The notes beneath the pieces were generated by a model. The model made no database searches. It was given only the letters and a program-made list of their open reading frames with translations, and had not been told where the DNA came from. DNA of 51,153 nt from Candidatus Gastranaerophilales bacterium (GTDB lineage Bacteria; Cyanobacteriota; Vampirovibrionia; Gastranaerophilales; Gastranaerophilaceae): contig CALVEI010000008.1 of the NCBI GenBank assembly GCA_944326515.1, forward strand, positions 1-51,153, written 5' to 3'. Positions 25,698 through 33,854 of this stretch are shown piece after piece. Position 1 is the first letter of the stretch. The number at the start of each line of letters is the position of its first letter. The position numbers and the translations under genes are program-made.

Positions 25698-26259
25698 GCT
25701 AAAAATTGTTGTATTTTTAATTCTGTTTATCAGCGTTTTTGCATCTAGCGCAAATGCTTATGAAACGGCGTTAATTACCTACCCTGATTACAATAAAAAT
25801 TGGAAGCAAGTTTATCATGCAAAACAGTATGATGAAGTTCTCTCTCAATGGATACCTTCTTACGAAGACAGCAAAAAATGGACAGAATCGGTAGTCTTTC
25901 ACTCATATAAATGGGCAAAAGGGAACTCAAGCTACAGATTTATGTCTAATCTTTTGACTAATGTTGCAAATAGAAATCCTTCTATGAGAAGACAAATTAT
26001 AAAAGACAGAGCAGAGGATTCTGTTGCTGTTTGGTGTGTTGATAAAAATAAAAATATGGAAGCCCAATGCGAGATTTTAAGAGTAACTTCCTCTTATGAG
26101 GGGCTTGTTTCTATACACTATATCAACAAAAATCCGCAGGCTTTTATGCAATACCAAAAAGATAACTGGCTGCCGATAATTAGAAACGTAAGAATCTATT
26201 ACAGTTATTTCCGCTGGGATAGAGTTAACGGAAAAGAAACATCTATACAGCTGCAATAG
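25690..26259 (+). CDS. Secreted/periplasmic protein, unknown function
   Basis: A 189-residue protein with a clear Sec signal peptide (MSKLKIVVFLILFISVFASSANA, cleaved before YETALI). The mature part is rich in Trp, Tyr and basic residues (KNWKQVYHAKQYDEVLSQW, YSYFRWDR). The ATG at 25690 overlaps the stop of the NIF3 gene; a longer frame upstream would run inside that gene and would bury the signal peptide, so I reject it. No family recognised. It is the last gene of the trpS-coaBC-NIF3 run and converges with the XRE gene at 26262. Confidence 0.8.
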   Translation: MSKLKIVVFLILFISVFASSANAYETALITYPDYNKNWKQVYHAKQYDEVLSQWIPSYEDSKKWTESVVFHSYKWAKGNSSYRFMSNLLTNVANRNPSMRRQIIKDRAEDSVAVWCVDKNKNMEAQCEILRVTSSYEGLVSIHYINKNPQAFMQYQKDNWLPIIRNVRIYYSYFRWDRVNGKETSIQLQ

Positions 26260-26261
26260 CT

Positions 26262-26480
26262 TTATTCATCGAATTTAGTTAATTCAGAAACGCTGATGTT
26301 TAAAGCAGCAGCAATGTCTATAAGAGTGTCTAATGAAGGACGAGAATAGTTTACTTCAATTTTTCCTATAAAATTGAGAGATTTGCCAACTTTGTCAGCC
26401 AAAGCCTGTTGGGTCATTTTTTCTGACTCTCTGTATTTTTTAATATTCTTACCAAGATTTTTATAGAAAGAATCTTTCAT
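26262..26480 (-). CDS. XRE-family transcriptional regulator (single HTH domain)
   Basis: A 72-residue Cro/CI-type HTH: LGKNIKKYRESEKMTQQALADKVGKSLNFIGKIE, then SRPSLDTLIDIAAALNISVSELTKF. It is essentially the DNA-binding domain alone, like phage-type repressors. There is no Shine-Dalgarno sequence; TATAGA ends 8 nt before the ATG, suggesting a leaderless mRNA. It is divergent from a 50-codon gene at 26552 across 71 bp with repeated TACGTAAA sequences, a likely autoregulatory site. Confidence 0.88.
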   Translation of the reverse strand: MKDSFYKNLGKNIKKYRESEKMTQQALADKVGKSLNFIGKIEVNYSRPSLDTLIDIAAALNISVSELTKFDE

Positions 26481-26488
26481 ATGTACAA

Positions 26489-26545
26489 TCTATACGTAAA
26501 CTTTTATTAAATATACGGCCTGACAGTACGTAAATGATGTATAAT
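26489..26545. promoter_or_regulatory. Divergent promoter/operator region of the XRE gene
   Basis: TACGTAAA occurs at 26493-26500 and 26527-26534. Minus-strand TATAGA (26489-26494) faces the XRE gene and plus-strand TATAAT (26540-26545) faces the small gene. Each is 6-8 nt from its start codon. The repeats adjoin both -10 elements, as expected for a repressor binding site. -35 elements are not convincing. Confidence 0.45.
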
Positions 26546-26551
26546 GTATTT

Positions 26552-26704
26552 ATGAAAAAAATGCTAATGAATACAGAAATAAAGCTTGCTATATATCAAT
26601 CATTTAAAGAAGATTTGATAAACCTTCTAGACAAGGTAGAAACTTTAATTTCAGAAGAATATCTCTATATAAAAGAAGATAACGATACAGAAAATAATAA
26701 TTGA
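26552..26704 (+). CDS. 50-residue helical protein divergent from XRE gene
   Basis: A short frame (MKKMLMNTEIKLAIYQSFKE...) ending in an acidic Asn-rich tail and TGA. There is no Shine-Dalgarno sequence, but a perfect TATAAT lies 6 nt before the ATG. It is predicted helical and acidic, without signal peptide. It is the third case in this window of a small helical gene divergent from a small HTH gene. It ends 3 nt before the convergent ruvB stop. Coding is likely but not proven. Confidence 0.5.
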   Translation: MKKMLMNTEIKLAIYQSFKEDLINLLDKVETLISEEYLYIKEDNDTENNN

Positions 26705-26707
26705 ATG

Positions 26708-27787
26708 TTAAAACAAACTTTGTTGTCCCGAATTTGTCGGGAGTTTATATCCTAAAAGTCTGTATCCTTCAGGAGATATTTTTCTTCCGCGTGGTGTTCT
26801 TTGTATAAAACCTTCTTGCAGCAAATACGGTTCATAAACATCTTCTATTGTTCTTGCGTCTTCTCCCAATGCCGCAGCAATGGTTTCCAGCCCTACAGGA
26901 CCACCGTCGTATTTTTCTATGATGAGTTTCATCATTTCTCTGTCGGTGGCATCCAGCCCGCTTTCATCGATATGCAAAGTATTTAGTGCATCAATTGCTA
27001 TGTCTTTTGTTATTTTTCCGTCGCCTTTTACTACGGCGTAATCAGCAACTCTTTTAACAAGACGGTTTGCTATTCTCGGTGTACCCCTTGAACGGCTTGC
27101 TATTATTTCTGCGCCTTCTTGGTTTATATCTATTTCAAGAATCTTTGCAGTACGAGAAACCACTTGAGAAAGTTCTTCTACCGTATAAAATTGCAGTCTG
27201 TGTATAATTCCAAACCTGTCACGCAAAGGCCCTGAAAGCGCACCTGCTTTTGTTGTTGCACCTATTAATGTAAATTTGGGCAATGGAACACGCAAGGTTT
27301 TAACTGTTTGAGCTTTGCCTGTTGTCATATCCAGAAAAAAATCCTCCATTGCAGGGTACAAAATTTCTTCCGTAACTTTGTTTAGTCGGTGAATTTCATC
27401 TATAAAAAGAATTTCTCCGTTTTTTAGTGACATCAATATGCCGATTATGTCTCTAGGACGTTCAAGCGCAGGAGCTGAAGTTATCTTTATTTTAGTTTCA
27501 AGCTCATTTGCAATAACCGAAGCCAAAGTTGTTTTTCCTAACCCCGGCGGACCGTAAAACAACATGTGGTCAATTTGTTTATTTCTTTTTTGAGCAGCTT
27601 CAATAGAAATTTTTAAAGTACTTTTTAATGCGGTTTGTCCAATGTATTCATCAAGTTTTTGCGGACGTATATTATTTTCAAAAGATTTGTCATAGACAAT
27701 TTCTTTAGAATCAAGATTTTCGCTCTTTTTTTCTTTGTCTATTTTAAAAGATTTTTGAATATTATCGTTGTCCGAAAAAATTGCCAC
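26708..27787 (-). CDS. ruvB: Holliday junction branch-migration helicase RuvB
   Basis: AAA+ ring motor that drives branch migration with RuvA. It has 359 residues, with an N-terminal extension of ~40 charged residues. Walker A is GPPGLGKTT near residue 83, Walker B is LFIDEIHRL, and the sensor and arginine-finger region is GPLRDRFGI. The C-terminal winged helix ends with [18 protein letters not shown]. It starts at GTG with AAGGA upstream. ruvA and ruvC are not adjacent. Confidence 0.97.
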   Translation of the reverse strand: MAIFSDNDNIQKSFKIDKEKKSENLDSKEIVYDKSFENNIRPQKLDEYIGQTALKSTLKISIEAAQKRNKQIDHMLFYGPPGLGKTTLASVIANELETKIKITSAPALERPRDIIGILMSLKNGEILFIDEIHRLNKVTEEILYPAMEDFFLDMTTGKAQTVKTLRVPLPKFTLIGATTKAGALSGPLRDRFGIIHRLQFYTVEELSQVVSRTAKILEIDINQEGAEIIASRSRGTPRIANRLVKRVADYAVVKGDGKITKDIAIDALNTLHIDESGLDATDREMMKLIIEKYDGGPVGLETIAAALGEDARTIEDVYEPYLLQEGFIQRTPRGRKISPEGYRLLGYKLPTNSGQQSLF

Positions 27788-27867
27788 TTGTTAATCCTTT
27801 AGCCTCTCTTGCGGTTTTGTAATATAATTATATCAGAATTAAGCAGAAAAAACGAAAGAGTGAAATT

Positions 27868-28599
27868 ATGGCAAAAACAGCAATCATAATACCTTCAAGA
27901 TATGCATCTTCAAGACTTCATGCAAAACCGCTTATAGAAGTCAATGGAAAACCGATTATACAATGGGTTTATGAAAAAGCTGCTGCCGTAAAACAAGCTG
28001 ATACTGTTATTGTTGCTACTGATCATGAAGAAATTTTTAATTGTGTAAAATCTTTTGGCGGTAATGTAGAAATGACAAGAGAAGACCACAAGTGCGGTTC
28101 AGACAGAATTGCAGAAGTTGCATCAAGACACGAAGATTTTGAATATATTATAAATTTGCAAGGTGATGAACCAATGATTACCCCTGATGCGATTGACGGT
28201 GTAATTACTGCTTTAAAGACAGGAGAGAATGCTGATATTGCTACTCTTTTAAGGGTTATAACAGATAAAGATGAGGTTGAAAATCCAAACCTTGTTAAAT
28301 GTGTAATCGATAATAATAATTTTGCTCTTTATTTCTCACGTTCTAAAATTCCTTACGAAAGAAACTTGAATGAAGCTACTTTCTACGGTCATATTGGTTT
28401 GTACGGATATAAGAGAGATGCTTTGTTTAAGATGACAAAACTTAATCAAACAATGCTTGAAAAAACTGAAAGTTTAGAACAATTGAGAGCTTTGCAATCA
28501 GGTATGAGAATAATTACCTCAATTGTAAACATAAAGCCTATCGGTATCGATACAAAAGAAGATGTTGAGGAATTTAAAAAAGCGGTTGCCGCTAATTAG
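27868..28599 (+). CDS. kdsB: 3-deoxy-manno-octulosonate cytidylyltransferase (CMP-KDO synthetase)
   Basis: Activates KDO with CTP for the lipopolysaccharide inner core, direct evidence for an LPS-bearing outer membrane. It has 243 residues. The nucleotide-binding start IIPSRYASSRLHAKPL and the metal/substrate motif INLQGDEPMI are present, and HIGLYGYKRDAL is typical. A TATAAT (27823-27828) is a likely -10. It overlaps the convergent response-regulator gene by 4 bases at the stop codons, with no terminator between. Confidence 0.96.
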   Translation: MAKTAIIIPSRYASSRLHAKPLIEVNGKPIIQWVYEKAAAVKQADTVIVATDHEEIFNCVKSFGGNVEMTREDHKCGSDRIAEVASRHEDFEYIINLQGDEPMITPDAIDGVITALKTGENADIATLLRVITDKDEVENPNLVKCVIDNNNFALYFSRSKIPYERNLNEATFYGHIGLYGYKRDALFKMTKLNQTMLEKTESLEQLRALQSGMRIITSIVNIKPIGIDTKEDVEEFKKAVAAN

Positions 28600-29918
28600 T
28601 AGTTGAATTCCTTTACCATTTGTTCAATCCAGTTGAATATACCCAAAAGCTCGTATGGTTTTGGTAAGTACAGGTCTGCGCCTGTGTTAAGAACCATTCT
28701 TTTGTCGTGAATAATTGTTGATAAGATAATTTTTTTGTCTTTAAAATGGTTGTCTTTTTTCAACTTTTTACAAAGTTCAAGGCCTTTCATCGTATCAGCA
28801 TCACCTGCATCAAGAACTATTAATGCAGGATCAAAGGTTTTTACAAGGTTCATTGCAGTGTCATAATCTTGAACAGCTGCTACTTCATAACCTTGCATTT
28901 CGCCTGTTGTTTTTAAAAGGTAGTTCAATGCTTCATCAGGTTCTATTATCAGAATTTTGTTGTTAAATTCCTTATTTAAGATTGCATCGTCTGCACTCAG
29001 CTTTGTTCTTTCTACAAGATATGATGAAGATGTATTCGATGTTGAATATTGAGCCAGTTTGCAAGTAGCAAACAAAGCGGTTAATGCTGCATTAACACTG
29101 ATGTAAGGTTGATATTCGCTTGAAATTACGCCTATACTTGAAGAAACAAGGTTGACCCTTTTACCTGCGTTGTCATCTCCATATAGTGTTATATATCCGC
29201 ATTTTGCGTCTTCTTCGCTATAGAATTTTTCAACAATAGCTTCAAATGCATAAACAAGAAAAGACGCTACGTGTTCTGCTTTTAAAGGATTTGTTAGTAT
29301 CAAAAATTCGCCTTGAGAAAGCTCTCCTAAAAAATCATTTTCATCAAGTGAAGAATTGATTATTGCTGTGTAGGTTTGAAGCATCTTATCAGAAGCTAAT
29401 TCTCCGTAGATTTCTTTGTAAGCTTCAAATTCATTTATTCTAACAAGCATTGCTGCCCATTTTTTGTTTTCTATAATGGTACGTTTCAGGGTTTTTAGTG
29501 TTGATTTAGTATCAGGCAATCTTGTTATTTCATCCACCATACTTTCAAAATGGCGACGCAGGTGAGCATTTATTCTTGCTTTAAATTCTTCGGATTCTAT
29601 AGGCTCACTTAAGAAATCGTCAGCTCCGGCATCAAGAACATCAAGTTTGTCTTTTAAGTCGTCAGATTTTGACATTGCTATTATGCAAGGACGAGACGGA
29701 TAACTCAACATTCTTAACTTTTTAATATTATTAGCAAGAGGAGTATCCATACTGTCTGATATCAGTATCAAGTCAGGCTCATAGCTTGTTAAAAGCTCCA
29801 TACCTTCTTCAAAATTTGGGGTGAGAATTACGCTTACGCCGTTATTTTCAACAAGTTTTTTATATTTTGCAGGTAATTCTTTTCTTTTATCTATAATTAC
29901 AACAAGTTTGGATAACAT
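28596..29918 (-). CDS. Multi-domain response regulator (REC, degenerate GGDEF, REC)
   Basis: A 440-residue soluble protein. A first receiver-like domain (about 1-120) has Ser at the phospho-acceptor position (PDLILIS) and Glu in place of the conserved Lys (FLSEPI), so it is probably not phosphorylated. The middle (about 125-300) resembles a GGDEF domain (EITRLPD start) but has GELSQGEF where GGDEF should be, so it is unlikely to make c-di-GMP. The last domain (about 318-440) is a normal receiver with Asp in LIVLDAGD and Lys in LPKPYELL. Its start overlaps the stop of the kinase gene, so the kinase is the likely phosphodonor. Confidence 0.85.
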   Translation of the reverse strand: MLSKLVVIIDKRKELPAKYKKLVENNGVSVILTPNFEEGMELLTSYEPDLILISDSMDTPLANNIKKLRMLSYPSRPCIIAMSKSDDLKDKLDVLDAGADDFLSEPIESEEFKARINAHLRRHFESMVDEITRLPDTKSTLKTLKRTIIENKKWAAMLVRINEFEAYKEIYGELASDKMLQTYTAIINSSLDENDFLGELSQGEFLILTNPLKAEHVASFLVYAFEAIVEKFYSEEDAKCGYITLYGDDNAGKRVNLVSSSIGVISSEYQPYISVNAALTALFATCKLAQYSTSNTSSSYLVERTKLSADDAILNKEFNNKILIIEPDEALNYLLKTTGEMQGYEVAAVQDYDTAMNLVKTFDPALIVLDAGDADTMKGLELCKKLKKDNHFKDKKIILSTIIHDKRMVLNTGADLYLPKPYELLGIFNWIEQMVKEFNY

Positions 29919-30925
29919 TATTTGTCCTCCAATTTTTTTTTGCTTTGGCTTGTATAAGAAGCAACAGGCATAAGTATTTCAAAAACAGAACCGCTGTTTG
30001 GTAGTTCTGTAGAACTTTTTACGCAAATTTGTCCGCCCATTTTTTCAATGAGGTTTTTAACTATGTATAGGCCTAAACCGCTGCCTTGAGTTTTTCTTGT
30101 AAGGTGGTTTTCTATTCTTGTGAATTTTTCAAATATTTTTGAAAGATTTTGCGGTTCTATACCGACCCCGTGGTCTTCTACTTTTATGCTTACAAAATTT
30201 TCTTTTATCGCATTGCTTATTGAAACTGTTATTGAGCCTTTTTCGTATGAGTATTTTGCAGCATTGTCCAATAAATTTATCATTATTTGTTGGAATTTGT
30301 TTTCATCAACCAAAATATTCGGGACATTCTGTTCGCATTTGATTTCAAACGGATGTGTAGGATATTGGTTTTTTAATATATCTGCAACCTGCTCAATTTG
30401 TGATTTTGCATTAACGGATTTAAATACCAGATTGCTGTGTTGAACTTGTATTTTTGAGATAGAAAGCAAGTTTTCTACAAGTTTTATAAGTCTGTTTGAT
30501 TGTTCTTTTATGATTGTTAAAAACTTTTGGATTTGAGCTTTGTCCAATTTGTCATAAGACATAAGCATTGTGTCTGCAAAACCTCTTATACTTGTGAGTG
30601 GTGTTCTAAGTTCATGACTTACTGTTGAAATAAAGTCAGAATATACCTTCTCAAGCTGATTATCAATTACTGTAAGGTAATAATATGAATAAAACTCATC
30701 ATCAAATTTTGTTATCTTGTATGTATAATCCTTAAGTGCAACTGTATCTGCGTTTTCTGGCAAAAAGTCATAAAGGTTTTTGCCCTTAATTAATTCGCAA
30801 TTTGTATTGAATAAAGTGCAGAAATATTTATTTGCAAATACTATTTTGTTGTCATAATCAACAGCAAGTACTATAGAATCAAGGTTTTCTATGATTTTTT
30901 TGAAATTTACATCAATTTTGTCCAT
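29918..30925 (-). CDS. Soluble PAS-domain sensor histidine kinase
   Basis: A 335-residue kinase without membrane segments. A PAS-like sensor (about 10-90) comes first. The HisKA domain has the phospho-accepting His in STVSHELRTPLTSIRGF near residue 105. The HATPase domain has NLLDNAAKYS, DHGVGIEP and GSGLGLYIVK. A cytoplasmic cue is therefore likely. No Shine-Dalgarno sequence is present; a near-consensus promoter ends 6 nt before the ATG, giving a leaderless mRNA. It is coupled to the downstream regulator through a TAATG overlap. Confidence 0.92.
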   Translation of the reverse strand: MDKIDVNFKKIIENLDSIVLAVDYDNKIVFANKYFCTLFNTNCELIKGKNLYDFLPENADTVALKDYTYKITKFDDEFYSYYYLTVIDNQLEKVYSDFISTVSHELRTPLTSIRGFADTMLMSYDKLDKAQIQKFLTIIKEQSNRLIKLVENLLSISKIQVQHSNLVFKSVNAKSQIEQVADILKNQYPTHPFEIKCEQNVPNILVDENKFQQIMINLLDNAAKYSYEKGSITVSISNAIKENFVSIKVEDHGVGIEPQNLSKIFEKFTRIENHLTRKTQGSGLGLYIVKNLIEKMGGQICVKSSTELPNSGSVFEILMPVASYTSQSKKKLEDK

Positions 30926-30931
30926 AACTTT

Positions 30932-30961
30932 ATTATACCAATTTGCTTGTTGTATTGTAAA
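30932..30961 (-). promoter_or_regulatory. Promoter of the histidine kinase gene (leaderless)
   Basis: On the minus strand, TTTACA and a perfect TATAAT are 18 bp apart. Only 6 nt separate the TATAAT from the ATG, so the transcript should begin at or next to the start codon. Confidence 0.6.
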
Positions 30962-30996
30962 AATTTAAGGTTTTCTTAATCATGTCAAAAATTCAA

Positions 30997-31026
30997 TTAA
31001 CAGGGTGATTTATTCGTTTCTATATT
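30997..31026 (+). promoter_or_regulatory. Promoter of the small gene/CHASE2 cyclase unit (leaderless)
   Basis: TTAACA and TATATT are 18 bp apart, with 8 nt from the -10 to the ATG at 31035. It is back to back with the kinase promoter. Confidence 0.5.
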
Positions 31027-31034
31027 TTGTCAAA

Positions 31035-31202
31035 ATGAGAATAACCCCAATAAAACCAAAATACCCGACTATAAATAGAGAGAGTTTAAGAATTATGAAT
31101 CTTAATGAAGAATGCCTTTTAAAGTACTTGCAAAATCCTGAAGAATTAATTGATTTAACTGCATTTTTACTGGAGTTTAATAAGGTTTATGAACAAAATT
31201 AA
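31035..31202 (+). CDS. Small protein upstream of the CHASE2 cyclase
   Basis: A 55-residue protein starting MRITPIKPKYPTINRES, then an amphipathic helix (LNEECLLKYLQNPEELIDL). The ATG at 31035 is chosen because a -10 lies 8 nt upstream. A GTG at 31005 would lie at or upstream of the predicted transcript start, and no ribosome site supports it. It overlaps the cyclase gene by 14 nt, so it may serve for translational coupling. No family recognised. Confidence 0.55.
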   Translation: MRITPIKPKYPTINRESLRIMNLNEECLLKYLQNPEELIDLTAFLLEFNKVYEQN

Positions 31203-33030
31203 AGAATATCTTAAAGACAAAACTTTTTTAAAATATCTTTTATACAGCATCTATATAGTAATTACAACGGGACTTTTATTTACTCTTTTAAGTCATCCGT
31301 CTATACGGAATTTCTTTGGGATAATAGAGAACAAAACTTTTGATATTCGTCAAAATATTCTTGCTCCTTATAAAAAAGTGAACAAGAATATTGTAATTCT
31401 TTCTGTTGATGAAGAAAGTTATGAATATTTGTTGGGTAAATATGGTGAATGGCCTATATCTAGAAACATTTATGCCGACATTATCACTTATCTTGAAAAA
31501 CAACACCCTTCTGTTGTTGCTTTTGATTTAATGTTTGTAAAATCTTTAAAAAGTAGTAATAACGCAGACAATAGACTTGCTCAAAATATTGCAAAATATG
31601 ATAATGTGCTAACATCTATAAATTTTGATAATCAATCTTACGCTCTTCGAAAACCGGTTGATTTGCCTAATGTTTTGAAAGCTGATATAAAAAACGAGTC
31701 GGATATAAGTTTACGAAATCCATATTTCACATTTAGCAACTGTAGAGCAATAATTGATCAAATATTATATACAACTCCTAATATCGGTCATATCAATTTT
31801 TTAAGAGATGAAGATGGTATTGCAAGAAATATCCCGCCTTTCGTAATTTATAAAAATGATTATTATCCTCATCTTGCGTTAAAAACGGCAATAAAATATC
31901 TTGAAAAAACTGAAGGTCTAAAAATTGATGAGTTTAAAATAAATAAAAAAGCGGAATTAGAACTTGGTAAAAGGGTTATTCCACTCACATATAACGGAAT
32001 GACTGTTTTGAATTGGTACGGTCCAAGCGGAATAAATTCACAAAACACTTTTGAATATATACCTTTGTGGAAAGTAGAAAAAAGTATCTATGAAAATGCA
32101 AAGCTTATTCCAGAGGATTATTTTAAAAATAAAATTGTTTATATCGGAACGAGCGCTACTTCTCTATTTGATTTAAAAAGTGTTCCGACAGACAGAATTT
32201 TTCCAGGTGTAGAAATACATACAACATTCGTAAACAACATACTTGATAACAATTTTATAAAAAGAGTTCATCCTGTATATGATATTGTAATTAGTCTTTT
32301 ATTAACTTTATTTGTTGGTCTTATTGTAATAAGAAGTGAATCAACGGTTATATCTTCATTGGTTGCTGTATTAACTGCAATTATTTATGCAATTTTTTCA
32401 ACTGCACTTATGTATTATTTCAATCTATGGTCAGGTATAGTTTTACAACTGACTGCAATACTACTAGTGTTTATAGCTTGTTATCTTGCAAAATATATTC
32501 TCAAATCACGAGATCTTGAATACACTTATGCTCTAGCAACTACAGACGGTTTGACAGAACTTTATAACCACAGATATTTCCAAGAACAAATGCTTCAAAA
32601 TATTGAAACAGGAAAAAGATACGAAAAACATTTTTCTTTGATAATGATAGATATTGATTTCTTCAAAAAGTTTAATGATACATACGGTCACCAATCAGGT
32701 GATGCTGTGTTAAGACAAGTTGCTCAAATACTTAAAAAGAATGTACGCAGTTCTGATATTGTTTGCAGATACGGCGGAGAAGAGATGGCTATTATTCTGA
32801 CTAATACAGATAATGAAAGTGCCATCGTTACCGCTGAAAAAATCTGTAAAGCAGTAAGTGAGCATCCATTGAAATTAGTTAACGGTAATGATGTTCAAGT
32901 CACAATCAGCCTGGGAGTTTCTACGTATCCTCAAAATGGTGAAACAACACAAGATATGATTAAATACGCAGATGATTGTTTGTATATAGCAAAAGAAAAC
33001 GGGCGAAACCAAGTAGGTAAGAAAAATTAA
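31189..33030 (+). CDS. CHASE2-domain diguanylate cyclase
   Basis: A 613-residue membrane receptor-cyclase. One N-terminal membrane helix (about 14-34) and an extracytoplasmic CHASE2 sensor domain (about 45-345, with DEESYEYLLGKYGEWPISR) come first. A cluster of membrane helices follows (about 362-435), then a GGDEF domain (about 450-613). The active-site loop is GGEEM (near 528), one residue off the usual GGEEF. RSSD upstream matches the product-inhibition I-site. It should make c-di-GMP from two GTP in response to an external signal. It is divergent from the kinase/regulator pair. Confidence 0.93.
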   Translation: MNKIKEYLKDKTFLKYLLYSIYIVITTGLLFTLLSHPSIRNFFGIIENKTFDIRQNILAPYKKVNKNIVILSVDEESYEYLLGKYGEWPISRNIYADIITYLEKQHPSVVAFDLMFVKSLKSSNNADNRLAQNIAKYDNVLTSINFDNQSYALRKPVDLPNVLKADIKNESDISLRNPYFTFSNCRAIIDQILYTTPNIGHINFLRDEDGIARNIPPFVIYKNDYYPHLALKTAIKYLEKTEGLKIDEFKINKKAELELGKRVIPLTYNGMTVLNWYGPSGINSQNTFEYIPLWKVEKSIYENAKLIPEDYFKNKIVYIGTSATSLFDLKSVPTDRIFPGVEIHTTFVNNILDNNFIKRVHPVYDIVISLLLTLFVGLIVIRSESTVISSLVAVLTAIIYAIFSTALMYYFNLWSGIVLQLTAILLVFIACYLAKYILKSRDLEYTYALATTDGLTELYNHRYFQEQMLQNIETGKRYEKHFSLIMIDIDFFKKFNDTYGHQSGDAVLRQVAQILKKNVRSSDIVCRYGGEEMAIILTNTDNESAIVTAEKICKAVSEHPLKLVNGNDVQVTISLGVSTYPQNGETTQDMIKYADDCLYIAKENGRNQVGKKN

Positions 33031-33404
33031 AAGTTAACGAATCTTAAAAGCCTTTTTATTGCGCCTCTTATTCCTTCTTTGTAAGAAATAGGATCTTCTC
33101 TGTAGTAGGGCTTGTATGCATCTATGATGTTTTGAGGAAGTGGACTTCCGTCTTTAAATGTGAATGCAATCATCTCCAATAATTCTATTTGTTGGTCGTT
33201 GTATTCAATATCTTTTGCTTTTATATCTTCGTCAGCTTCGTAATGGCATAATGCGTGCCAAGCTGCATGTATAGAAGGGTCTTCGATACCTTTTGGAAAA
33301 AGTAAAAGACCCTTTTTTACATTAATTCTTTCTGTTAAAACGGCAATAATGATATTGCCTACTAACTGTCTTTGTTTTGTTATATCAATACTGCTGTTTT
33401 GCAT
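33027..33404 (-). CDS. Hypothetical protein coupled to a BlaI-type repressor
   Basis: A 125-residue soluble protein with no signal peptide. An aromatic/His-rich central stretch (IHAAWHALCHYEADED) could bind metal, but this is a guess. The C-terminus is basic (GAIKRLLRFVNF). Its start lies 25 nt inside the preceding repressor gene, so translation is coupled. It ends in a 4-nt overlap with the convergent cyclase gene. No family recognised. Confidence 0.75.
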   Translation of the reverse strand: MQNSSIDITKQRQLVGNIIIAVLTERINVKKGLLLFPKGIEDPSIHAAWHALCHYEADEDIKAKDIEYNDQQIELLEMIAFTFKDGSPLPQNIIDAYKPYYREDPISYKEGIRGAIKRLLRFVNF

Positions 33405-33748
33405 TCTTTTTGAAGAGACTTCATATCATTAATTGCTCTTGCAAGAGACTCCATATCGTCATTAAAATATTGGCTTGCAAGTTTTTTAATAGCTTCTTGA
33501 GCCATTTCATCCCTTGATGAAACTGATTGATAAAAGAATTTCTTGCCTTGTTTGTATCTTACAAGCATATTTTTTTCTACTAATCTATCCATAACTGTTT
33601 TGACAGTTGTATATGCACGGGACACAGAAGAATTTCTGTTGATTATCTCCTGCACCTCAGTTACAGAAACATTAGAACCTTCTATTTCTTCAAGCATCCA
33701 TATAGTTTTTAAAATTTCATTTTCGAGGCTTCCGTGTGTATAATTCAT
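33380..33748 (-). CDS. BlaI/MecI/CopY-family transcriptional repressor
   Basis: A 122-residue winged-helix repressor: NEILKTIWMLEE, then SVTEVQEIIN, then AYTTVKTVMDRLVEKNMLVRYKQGKKFFYQ, which is the family signature. A C-terminal dimerisation helix follows. I start at ATG 33748, which has AAAGGA 6 nt upstream; an in-frame ATG at 33766 has none. The family usually partners a BlaR/MecR sensor protease, and none is adjacent. Its operon mate is the unknown gene at 33027. Target genes are unknown. Confidence 0.9.
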   Translation of the reverse strand: MNYTHGSLENEILKTIWMLEEIEGSNVSVTEVQEIINRNSSVSRAYTTVKTVMDRLVEKNMLVRYKQGKKFFYQSVSSRDEMAQEAIKKLASQYFNDDMESLARAINDMKSLQKECKTAVLI

Positions 33749-33813
33749 TGTTATTCCTTTTTTCATAATAATAGCGACTACTCCTATCGTAATATAAAAG
33801 TAAATAAATTAAA

Positions 33814-33838
33814 ACAGAAAAAATACTATTTTTTCTGT
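33814..33838 (-). terminator. Terminator of the small lipoprotein gene
   Basis: ACAGAAAAAATA and TATTTTTTCTGT are perfect 12-bp inverted arms around one base, just past the lipoprotein stop. T-rich sequence follows in the minus direction. Confidence 0.65.
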
Positions 33839-33854
33839 ATTTTTTATTAAAGTT

